Source: Streptomyces tibetensis (GTDB lineage Bacteria > Actinomycetota > Actinomycetes > Streptomycetales > Streptomycetaceae). Taken from it: a DNA stretch of 64,000 bases. The number at the start of each line of letters is the position of its first letter. Position 1 is the stretch's first letter. Of this stretch, positions 57,325 through 64,000 are shown piece after piece. The notes beneath the pieces were generated by a model. The model saw nothing but the letters and a program-made list of their open reading frames with translations. It was not told the DNA's origin and ran no database searches. The position numbers and the translations under genes were made by a program. The stretch lies in the NCBI RefSeq assembly GCF_007655005.1, contig NZ_SZVW01000002.1, positions 310,001-374,000 on the forward strand, read 5' to 3'.

Positions 57325-58209
57325 ATGCCTCCCACGGACGTCACGACACTGATCCGTACCGAGCTGCCCCGGCTGGCCGGCTCCCTGCGGAAGGTCGGCG
57401 AGCTGATCCTGGAGGATCCCGCCGCCGTCACCCACTGCTCGGCCGCCGAACTGGGCCGCCGCACCGGCACCTCCCAGGCCACGGTGACCCGTTTCTGCCG
57501 CGCCATCGGGCTCGACTCCTACCAGCACCTGCTGATCGAACTGGCCCAGGAGCGCGGCCGCGGCGAGGTCTCCGACTGGGGCACCGCCGAGATCGGCCCC
57601 GACATCTCGCCCGACGACAGCCTGGAGCGGGTCGTGCAGGTCGTGGGCACCGCGGACCTGCGGGCCATCCAGCAGACCATCGACCGGATCGACCTCGACG
57701 CCCTGGAGCGCGCCGCCCAGGCCCTGGCCAGGGCCCGCCGTATAGACGTGTACGGCGTCGGCGGCAGCGGGGCGGTGGCGCACGAGACGGAGACCCGGCT
57801 GTTCCGCATCGGCTGCGCGGTGCGCGGCTGGACCGAGGTGCATGCCGCCGCCACCTCCGCCGCCCTGCTGACGCCGGCCGACGTGGCCATCGGCATCTCC
57901 CACTCCGGGGCGACCCGGGAGACCCTCGAACCGTTCGAGATGGCCAAGGAGCGCGGCGCCACCACCGTCGCCCTGACCACCGATCCGCGCTCACCACTGT
58001 CCCGGGCCGCCGACATCCGGCTCATCTCCTCGTCGTCGGAGACCAGCTTCCGCGCCGAGAGCATCAGCAGCCGGCACTCGGTCCTGATGCTCATCGACTG
58101 CCTCTACGTCCGGGTGGCCCAGCTCTCCTACCAGCGGGCGAGCGCCTCGCTGGCGCTGACCGACCACATCGCCGGGCAGCACACGGCGAAGTCCCGGCGG
58201 GCCAGGTGA
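57325..58209 (+). CDS. RpiR/MurR-family phosphosugar-responsive regulator
   Basis: A 294-residue regulator: N-terminal RpiR helix-turn-helix (about 1-80; CSAAELGRRTGTSQATVTRFCRAIGL) and a C-terminal SIS effector domain (IDVYGVGGSGAVAHE, GISHSGATRET). It likely senses a phosphosugar produced by this locus. The ATG at 57325 is chosen from the family N-terminus; no strong RBS is near. It lies between the SIS gene (divergent) and the alpha-mannosidase gene (same strand, 142 bp). Confidence 0.92.
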   Translation: MPPTDVTTLIRTELPRLAGSLRKVGELILEDPAAVTHCSAAELGRRTGTSQATVTRFCRAIGLDSYQHLLIELAQERGRGEVSDWGTAEIGPDISPDDSLERVVQVVGTADLRAIQQTIDRIDLDALERAAQALARARRIDVYGVGGSGAVAHETETRLFRIGCAVRGWTEVHAAATSAALLTPADVAIGISHSGATRETLEPFEMAKERGATTVALTTDPRSPLSRAADIRLISSSSETSFRAESISSRHSVLMLIDCLYVRVAQLSYQRASASLALTDHIAGQHTAKSRRAR

Positions 58210-58267
58210 GCCTGGCAGTGGCCGCGGCGGACGGTGGTCGGGCTTGGCCAGGTGTGCATGGATGAAC

Positions 58268-58305
58268 CACCAAGTTGACGTGAAGATGGTTGTTTGAATC
58301 ACTCC
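58268..58305 (+). promoter_or_regulatory. promoter region of GH38 with CACCAAGTTG and TTGAATCAC motifs
   Basis: CACCAAGTTG at 58268-58277 also occurs, inverted, upstream of the sugar-binding-protein gene at 63319-63328. TTGAATCACTCC at 58294-58305 repeats the motif of the SIS/RpiR intergenic. The GH38 ATG is 46 bp further. Confidence 0.5.
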
Positions 58306-58351
58306 TGCCGTGCAGGATGGGGCTCCCCCCAGCGCACCTCGTAGGAGCCCC

Positions 58352-61300
58352 ATGCGCGTCACCTCTGTCGAGTCGACCGAGCTCTTCACCGGGACCACCG
58401 AACACCCGCTCCAGGTCGTGGCCGTCGAGCTGAGCCACACCCCGGGCCGGGCCGTCCGGCTCACCGTGGAGGGCCCCGGCCTCAGCGGTACCGCCGAGAC
58501 CACCGTGGGTGAGGACGGCACCGTACGCGCCGAGATACCCGTCACCGGCGAGGACCTGGTCCCCGGCGACCGCCGCGAGATCACGGTCAGCGCCGCGGAC
58601 GGGGACGACGTCACCACCCGCACGGGCGAGTTCACCGCGGCCCAGCCCGGCTGGACGATGTTCATGGTCAGCCACTTCCACTACGACCCCGTCTGGTGGA
58701 ACACCCAGGGCGCCTACACCGAGACCTGGGACGTCGCCGACGACCCGGCGTCGAGCGGCCTGCCCGCCCGCACCTTCGACTCGCGCGGCCAGTCCGGCAT
58801 GAGCCTGGTGCGGGCCCACTGCGACCTGGCCCGCCGCGACCCGGCGTACACCTTCGTCCTCGCGGAGGTCGACTACCTGAAGCCCTACTGGGACGCCTAC
58901 CCGGAGGAGCGGGCCTTCCTGCGGCAGCTGATCCGCACCGGCCGCGTGGAGATCATGGGCGGCACCTACAACGAGCCCAACACCAACCTCACCGGCGCCG
59001 AGGCGACGATCCGCAACGCCCTGTACGGCGACGGCTTCCAGCGCGGGATCCTCGGGGCCCGCCCCGAAACCGCCTGGCAGCTGGACGCGTTCGGGCACGA
59101 TCCGCAGTTCCCGGGGCTGATGGCGGACGCGGGACTCGGTTCCAGCTCCTGGGCGCGCGGGCCGTTCCACCAGTGGGGGCCGACCCTGTCGGTGTTCGGC
59201 GAGGAGCCGAGGGACCCGGGCCGGATGCAGTTCCCGGCCGAGTTCGACTGGATCGCCCCCTCGGGACGCGGGCTGCTGACGGCGTACATGGTCAACCACT
59301 ACGGCGCCGGCTGGGCGATCGACAACGCCCCCACCCTGCCCGAGGCGGAAGCCGCCGCGTACACGCTCTTCCGGCGGCTCAAGCAGGTCGCGCTCACCCG
59401 CAACGTGCTGCTCCCGGTCGGCGGGGACTACGCGCCGCCGTGCCGCTGGGTGATGGACATCCACCGCGACTGGAACGCCCGCTACGTCTGGCCCCGCTTC
59501 ATCAGCGCGATCCCCCGGGACTTCTTCGCCGCCGTACGGGCGGAGCTGGAGGCGGAGGGCCGCAAGGCCTCCCCGCAGACCCGCGACATGAACCCGGTGT
59601 ACACCGGCAAGGACGTCTCCTACATCGACACCAAGCAGGCCCAGCGGTACGGGGAGACCCTCCTCGCCGACGCCGAGGCCTGGGCGACGCTCGCCTCGCT
59701 CGTCACCGGCCGGCCGTATCCGGACGCGGCCCTGGACAAGGCCTGGCGGCAACTCGTCTACGGCGCCCACCACGACGCCATCACCGGCTCCGAGTCGGAC
59801 CAGGTGTACATCGACCTGATGACCGGCTGGCGCGAACTGCACGACCTGGCCGTGCGCGTGCACGCGGACGCCACCCAGGCCCTGGCCGACCAGGTCACTC
59901 CCGGCGACGCCTCCGACCTGGTCGTCTTCAACTCCGCGACCTGGCCCCGGCGGGATGTACTGACGGTCGACGACCCGGGCCTCGTGCCGCGGGATCTCCC
60001 CGCGGTCCGCGAGGACGGCCGGCTCCACGTCGTCGTCCCGGAGGTGCCCGGCATGGGCCTGAAGGCGCTGCCGCTCGCCGAGGGCACCGTCCCCGGCTGG
60101 GAGCCCGCCGACGGCCTCACCATCCGCAACGAGTTCTACGAGGTGACGGTCGACCCGGCGCGCGGCGGCGGGGTGAGCGGTCTGCGCGCCCTGACCGAGG
60201 GCGGGCGGGAGCTGCTGCGCCCCGGGGACATCGGCAACGAGATCGTCGTCCAGGAGGAGTATCCGAGGCACCCGCGCTTCGGCGAGGGCCCCTGGCACCT
60301 CACCCCGACCGGCACGACCGCCGCCCGCGGCCGGGACGTGACCGCCGAGGTGCGCACCGAGCGCTCCGCGGCCGGCTCCCGCATCACCGTGACCGCCGAC
60401 CTCGGCCTCTTCCGGTACACCCAGCGGCTGACGCTGTGGCGGGGCGTGGACCGGCTCGACCTCACGACGACCGTCGACGGGTACGACGGCGAGGACCGGC
60501 TGATCCGGGTGCGCTGGCCGTCGGACGTGCGGGGCGGGCTGCCGGTGCACGAGGTGGCGGACGCGGTGATCGGGCGCGGCTTCGGGTTCGTGGAGGTGGA
60601 CAGCGAACGGTTCCCCTGGACGCTGGACAACCCGGCGAACACCTGGTTCGGCCTCGGCTCCACCGCCCGGGTCGCCGTCCACGACGACTCCGGCACCCTC
60701 CTCGGCCACCGGTCCATCGGCGTCGCCGAACTCGTCTACCCGGACTGGGACATCGCGGGCGAGCTCGGCGCCCCGCTCGCGGCGGCCCTGGTCCGCGCCG
60801 GGGTCACGGCGACCTCGACCATCGCGGGCGGCCCCCGCTACGGCGACCTGGAGGTCGACTCCAACCTCCCCGACATCCGGATCACCGTCGGCGGCCCCGA
60901 GCGCAACGCCGTGACCGCCGAGGCGCTCGGCTGGGACCCGGCGGCCGGACGGGAACTCAGGCGGCAACTCGCCGAGCGGGGCGTGGCGGCCGTCTGGGTC
61001 GCGCCGCGCGCCTGTCTGCGCGAGGAGTGGATCCCCGGGGCGGACCTGCGCGACCTGGAGCGCCTGCCGCTGCTGGTGGTGGCGGGTGCCCGCGCCGAGG
61101 ACGACGCCAAGGCGGTCGACGCGCTGATCGCCGACCTGGACGACTTCACGGTGATGGCGACGGCGGCCGGCGGTGGCGAGGCCCTGCCTCCCGGTGACGC
61201 CTGGGACGGCCGCAGCTTCGCCGTCCTCAACCGGGGCACACCCGGCTGCGTGATCACCTCCGCCGGCGACCTCTACATGTCCCTGATGCGTTCCTGCACC

Positions 61301-62563
61301 GGCTGGCCCTCCGGGATCTGGATCGACCCGCCGCGCCGGACCGCCCCCGACGGCTCGGGGTTCCAGCTCCAGCGCTGGTCCCACACGTTCGAGTACGCCG
61401 TCGTCGCGGGCACCGGCGACTGGCGGGACCTGCGGCTGCCGCGGGCGGGCCACGCGTACAACCGCCCGCTCACGGCACGGCTGCGGCGGTCCCCCGGCGG
61501 CTCCCTGCCCCGCGACTCGGTCCTGCTGGGGCTGGAGCCGGCCGGCGAGGTGCTCCTCGACGCGCTCAAGCCGGCCGGCTCCCCGCTGGCCCGGGGCAGC
61601 GAGGCGCGCGTGGATCCGGGGCGGGGCGTCGTCGTCCGCGTGCACGAGGTCGACGGACGCCCGGTGCGGGCACGGGTGACCGGGCCGGTCGCCTGGGCGT
61701 CGGGCGCCCGCGCCGATGTCCTGGAGACACCCGGGACACCCCTTGCCCCGGACGGTGAGGGCGTTCTCGAAGCCGACCTGACCGGCTTCGAGGTCGCCAC
61801 GCTCCTGGCCGCACCGGCGACCGGCACGACACCGTCACCGGGCCCCGGCGTCGATGCCCACGAGCCCGCGCAGCCCGTCGCCACCCGCTACTGGCTGCAC
61901 AACTCCGGCCCGGCGCCCCGCGGCAACATGCCGGTGGCCGTCTGCCTCTCCCCCGCCACCCTCACCGCCGGCGGGCCCGTCACCGCGACGGTGCGGGTCT
62001 CCTCGGAGCTGACCGACGCCTCGGCGTCCGGCACGGTGACCTTCGAGGTACCGCCGGGCTGGACCACCGAACCCGCCGAACTGCCCTACGCCCTCGGCCC
62101 GTCCGGCTTCACCCTCACGGACGTCACGGTCACACCGCCCCCGGAGCCCGAGCCCGGCCGCCACTGGCTGGCCGCCCGGCTGTCGTACGGCGGCCAGACG
62201 TACGAGGACGTCGTCGCCCTGGACGTCCCGGGCGGGCACACCGGCCCGACCCTGGTGGCGGACCTGGCGGTCGACCGGGTGACCGTCCGCCGGGGCGAAC
62301 GGGCCAGGGTCCCCGTGACCCTGCGCAATCCCACCCGCGGCCCCGTCAACGGCACGCTCTGGGCTGTCTCCTCGTGGGGCACCTGGCCCGGCGTCACCCC
62401 GGGCTGCCAGGGCTTCACGGTGCCGGGCGGGGAGCAGACCGAGTCCGTGATCGAGGTCGACGGCGACGCGGTGCCCCCGGGTTCGTACTGGCTGATGGCG
62501 AAGGCGGCCTGGCACGGCTGCGTGGCGTACACGGAGGCGGTGGAGCTGGTGGTGACGCCATGA
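58352..62563 (+). CDS. GH38 alpha-mannosidase
   Basis: A 1403-residue glycoside hydrolase removing alpha-linked mannose. An N-terminal beta domain (about 1-100) precedes the catalytic barrel; zinc-binding HFHYD gives His108, His110, Asp112, and the nucleophile is Asp245 in QLDAFGHD. Middle three-helix and large beta domains follow (to about 1180), and a C-terminal NEW3-type beta-sandwich (about 1205-1403; PAPRGNMPVAVCLSPATL, RVPVTLRNP). There is no signal peptide, so it acts inside the cell on imported oligosaccharides. The ATG at 58352 follows GTAGGAG. Its stop overlaps the next gene start. Confidence 0.93.
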   Translation: MRVTSVESTELFTGTTEHPLQVVAVELSHTPGRAVRLTVEGPGLSGTAETTVGEDGTVRAEIPVTGEDLVPGDRREITVSAADGDDVTTRTGEFTAAQPGWTMFMVSHFHYDPVWWNTQGAYTETWDVADDPASSGLPARTFDSRGQSGMSLVRAHCDLARRDPAYTFVLAEVDYLKPYWDAYPEERAFLRQLIRTGRVEIMGGTYNEPNTNLTGAEATIRNALYGDGFQRGILGARPETAWQLDAFGHDPQFPGLMADAGLGSSSWARGPFHQWGPTLSVFGEEPRDPGRMQFPAEFDWIAPSGRGLLTAYMVNHYGAGWAIDNAPTLPEAEAAAYTLFRRLKQVALTRNVLLPVGGDYAPPCRWVMDIHRDWNARYVWPRFISAIPRDFFAAVRAELEAEGRKASPQTRDMNPVYTGKDVSYIDTKQAQRYGETLLADAEAWATLASLVTGRPYPDAALDKAWRQLVYGAHHDAITGSESDQVYIDLMTGWRELHDLAVRVHADATQALADQVTPGDASDLVVFNSATWPRRDVLTVDDPGLVPRDLPAVREDGRLHVVVPEVPGMGLKALPLAEGTVPGWEPADGLTIRNEFYEVTVDPARGGGVSGLRALTEGGRELLRPGDIGNEIVVQEEYPRHPRFGEGPWHLTPTGTTAARGRDVTAEVRTERSAAGSRITVTADLGLFRYTQRLTLWRGVDRLDLTTTVDGYDGEDRLIRVRWPSDVRGGLPVHEVADAVIGRGFGFVEVDSERFPWTLDNPANTWFGLGSTARVAVHDDSGTLLGHRSIGVAELVYPDWDIAGELGAPLAAALVRAGVTATSTIAGGPRYGDLEVDSNLPDIRITVGGPERNAVTAEALGWDPAAGRELRRQLAERGVAAVWVAPRACLREEWIPGADLRDLERLPLLVVAGARAEDDAKAVDALIADLDDFTVMATAAGGGEALPPGDAWDGRSFAVLNRGTPGCVITSAGDLYMSLMRSCTGWPSGIWIDPPRRTAPDGSGFQLQRWSHTFEYAVVAGTGDWRDLRLPRAGHAYNRPLTARLRRSPGGSLPRDSVLLGLEPAGEVLLDALKPAGSPLARGSEARVDPGRGVVVRVHEVDGRPVRARVTGPVAWASGARADVLETPGTPLAPDGEGVLEADLTGFEVATLLAAPATGTTPSPGPGVDAHEPAQPVATRYWLHNSGPAPRGNMPVAVCLSPATLTAGGPVTATVRVSSELTDASASGTVTFEVPPGWTTEPAELPYALGPSGFTLTDVTVTPPPEPEPGRHWLAARLSYGGQTYEDVVALDVPGGHTGPTLVADLAVDRVTVRRGERARVPVTLRNPTRGPVNGTLWAVSSWGTWPGVTPGCQGFTVPGGEQTESVIEVDGDAVPPGSYWLMAKAAWHGCVAYTEAVELVVTP

Positions 62564-63237
62564 CCGGGGACTACGCGGCCAGCGTTCAGGGCGACCCGAT
62601 CCCGAAGGACCGCGTGGCGGCCTTCTTGAACGCCGGCCCGACCTCGCCCTTCAGGGACGCGGGGCTGCATCGCTCGGCGACTCCGCCGCGGGGCGCGAGC
62701 AGCCCCCACGGCTCCGCACAGGCAAGAAGACACCGCCAGCAACGGCGCTGGGCGACCCAGGTGGTCCTCACGGACGAACTCGCCCGCCGGGCCTGCGCGG
62801 AACGCGGCCTCCCCCCACCGGACGGCCTCGAACCGATGCACCTCCTCCCCGTCCCGGAAACCGACGTGGCCGATCTCGGCAGCATCGTCGCCGCAGTCCT
62901 CGCCCACTCCCCGGCCGCCCGGGCCCTCCTCGCCGACCTGGAACGGGAACAGCACATCCCCGAACCGGCCGTTCGCGACTACTACGACCGCAACCGGGAC
63001 CGCTTCCTCACCCCCGACGCCCTGCGCCGCGGCGTCGACCCCTACGACGATCCGGCGCCCACGGACCTTCGGCCGTACCGGCAGGTCCGCGACGGCATCG
63101 CGCAGGAGTTGCTCCGGGCAGCGGCCCGGCGCGCGTTCTTCACCTGGCTCGACGAGGCCCGGGCCGGCGTCGCGTACGCCGAGGGCCACGAGCACCCCGG
63201 CGACCCCTCGCACCCGGACCACGAACACCGGCACTGA
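62560..63237 (+). CDS. uncharacterised protein with His-rich C-terminus
   Basis: A 225-residue soluble protein I cannot assign. The ATG at 62560 overlaps the GH38 stop (ATGA), so it is translationally coupled to the mannosidase. The central part RRWATQVVLTDELARRACAERGL and the segment RDYYDRNRDRF recall PpiC/SurA-type chaperone helices, but no catalytic motif is certain. The last 20 residues (GHEHPGDPSHPDHEHRH) contain five His and several Asp/Glu and could bind metal. It may help fold or load zinc into GH38, which is inference only. Confidence 0.7.
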   Translation: MTGDYAASVQGDPIPKDRVAAFLNAGPTSPFRDAGLHRSATPPRGASSPHGSAQARRHRQQRRWATQVVLTDELARRACAERGLPPPDGLEPMHLLPVPETDVADLGSIVAAVLAHSPAARALLADLEREQHIPEPAVRDYYDRNRDRFLTPDALRRGVDPYDDPAPTDLRPYRQVRDGIAQELLRAAARRAFFTWLDEARAGVAYAEGHEHPGDPSHPDHEHRH

Positions 63238-63315
63238 TCGCCGCAAGCAACCGAACAGCAACACGGCAAACCATTGACCTCCGATGAATTCTGGTCCACA
63301 TTTTCATCAACCGAA

Positions 63316-63328
63316 GTCCAACTTGGTG
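63316..63328. promoter_or_regulatory. CACCAAGTTGGAC element (inverted) upstream of sugar-binding protein
   Basis: GTCCAACTTGGTG includes the palindrome CCAACTTGG and shares the 10-mer CACCAAGTTG with the GH38 promoter. About 38 bp before the ATG. Confidence 0.45.
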
Positions 63329-63365
63329 ATTTGAGCCAGCACCGACTGGCCCCAGGAGGGCAGCA

Positions 63366-64000
63366 ATGCGCACAAGAAGACTCACCGGATCCCTGACCTG
63401 TCTGGTCGTCCTGACGCTGACGGCGGCCGGCTGCGGCCTGGCCGGCGGTGGTTCCGGCGACGGCGACACCACCGCCGGCGGCTGCAAGGTCGACAAGGGC
63501 AACGTCGGTTCCGGCAAGCTCTCCGGCGAGGTCAAGGGAAAGATCACCTTCCAGACCACCAACCTGAAGAAGGACTTCGGGAAGTACTTCAACGGAGTCA
63601 TCGACGCCTTCGAGCAGGCCCACCCCGGCACGAAGATCAACTGGATCGACGACCCGGGCGACGCCACCTTCACCCAGCGCCTGGTCGCCGACGCGCAGGG
63701 CTGCACCCTGCCGGACGTGGTGAACATCAACGTCAACACGGCGGTGGCGCTGACGAAGAACGGTTACCTGCTGAACCTGGACGACAAGGCTCCGGACGCG
63801 GGCAAGCCGTTCTCCGCCGCCATGTGGAAGTCGAGCATGTACGCCGACGCGGACGGCAAGAACGTGCACAGCGTGCTGCCCTGGTACTCCGGCGGCATCG
63901 TGCAGACCTTCAACACCGCCCTGATGAAGAAGGCGGGCCTGGACCCGGCGAAACCTCCGACGACCGTCCTCGGGCTGTTCGACGACGCGGAGAAGGTCGC
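63366..64000 (+). CDS. sugar ABC transporter substrate-binding lipoprotein (C-terminus beyond window)
   Basis: At least 211 residues of a family 1 extracellular solute-binding lipoprotein. Signal with lipobox LTAAGC, then KGKITFQTTNLKKDFGKYFNGVIDAFEQAHPGTKINWID and VPWYSGG-type binding segments (LPWYSGGIVQTFNTALMKKAGLD). Strong AGGAGGG before the ATG at 63366. Permease genes are expected beyond the edge. It probably captures mannose- or GlcNAc-containing oligosaccharides released outside and feeds GH38. Confidence 0.9.
   Translation, partial: MRTRRLTGSLTCLVVLTLTAAGCGLAGGGSGDGDTTAGGCKVDKGNVGSGKLSGEVKGKITFQTTNLKKDFGKYFNGVIDAFEQAHPGTKINWIDDPGDATFTQRLVADAQGCTLPDVVNINVNTAVALTKNGYLLNLDDKAPDAGKPFSAAMWKSSMYADADGKNVHSVLPWYSGGIVQTFNTALMKKAGLDPAKPPTTVLGLFDDAEKV

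Noticed and set aside
58091..61645. 1184-codon open frame opposite GH38
   Set aside because: Composition is that of a shadow frame and GH38 motifs are intact on the other strand.

Overview
The window is high-GC actinobacterial chromosome, almost certainly Streptomyces. The evidence is the GC-rich third-position codon use, frequent GTG/TTG starts, a geosmin synthase, a gamma-butyrolactone-receptor homologue of the CprB type, a four-gene conservon (kinase, roadblock, DUF742, GTPase), and Streptomyces-typical families (SAV2148-type HEPN protein, DUF6230/DUF6114 pair). From memory, the order geosmin synthase / DUF89 / CprB / conservon resembles the SCO6073-SCO6066 neighbourhood of S. coelicolor. 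I saw no tRNA, rRNA, CRISPR array, transposase or phage gene.

Layout. 1-4.4 kb: an exonuclease (cut by the window edge), a HEPN protein, and a copper amine oxidase that appears split into two secreted proteins. 4.6-17.4 kb: glycogen-to-trehalose enzymes glgX, treY and treZ, interspersed with a LysR regulator, an orphan dihydrolipoyl dehydrogenase, two convergent paralogous M14 carboxypeptidases and an FHA protein. 17.4-21.8 kb: lipoprotein, degenerate aminoglycoside-phosphotransferase-like protein, M24 peptidase, metallophosphoesterase, PDZ membrane protein. 22.1-26.5 kb: geosmin synthase, DUF89 protein and CprB-like regulator with a candidate operator. 26.7-33.8 kb: secreted S8 protease, membrane-anchored LPMO, secreted unknown protein, DUF6230/DUF6114 pair, cytochrome P450 and a TatA paralogue. 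33.9-38.3 kb: LCP cell-wall ligase, ArsR regulator and a P3-type Mg ATPase. 38.7-43.8 kb: an orphan sugar-binding lipoprotein and the conservon. 44.0-47.5 kb: a complete osmoprotectant ABC importer. 47.6-52.4 kb: an OmpR-family two-component system divergent from a ferric-reductase-like / FMN-binding / ApbE operon. 52.6-64.0 kb: a glycan-utilisation block with a decayed beta-galactosidase, GH84 hexosaminidase fused to a beta-propeller, SIS sugar isomerase, RpiR regulator, GH38 alpha-mannosidase, an uncharacterised His-tailed protein and the start of a sugar ABC transporter.

How the parts work together. GlgX trims glycogen, TreY converts the maltooligosaccharide reducing end to trehalose and TreZ releases trehalose. 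The two-component system probably controls the flavin electron-transfer operon across a shared promoter carrying an 11-bp-period direct repeat. The last 11 kb reads as one regulated locus for mannose- and N-acetylhexosamine-containing glycans, with recurring TTGAATCA-like and CACCAAGTTG motifs in its promoters. That locus is my best candidate for a poorly described system.

Non-coding structure is unusually rich: three arrays of short tandem repeats (8, 12 and 8 bp units) lie between genes, a six-copy 23-bp repeat grows out of the stop codon of the FHA gene, and there are several perfect long hairpins and palindromic operators. Start codons were chosen from ribosome-binding sites and family alignment from memory; no database search was possible.
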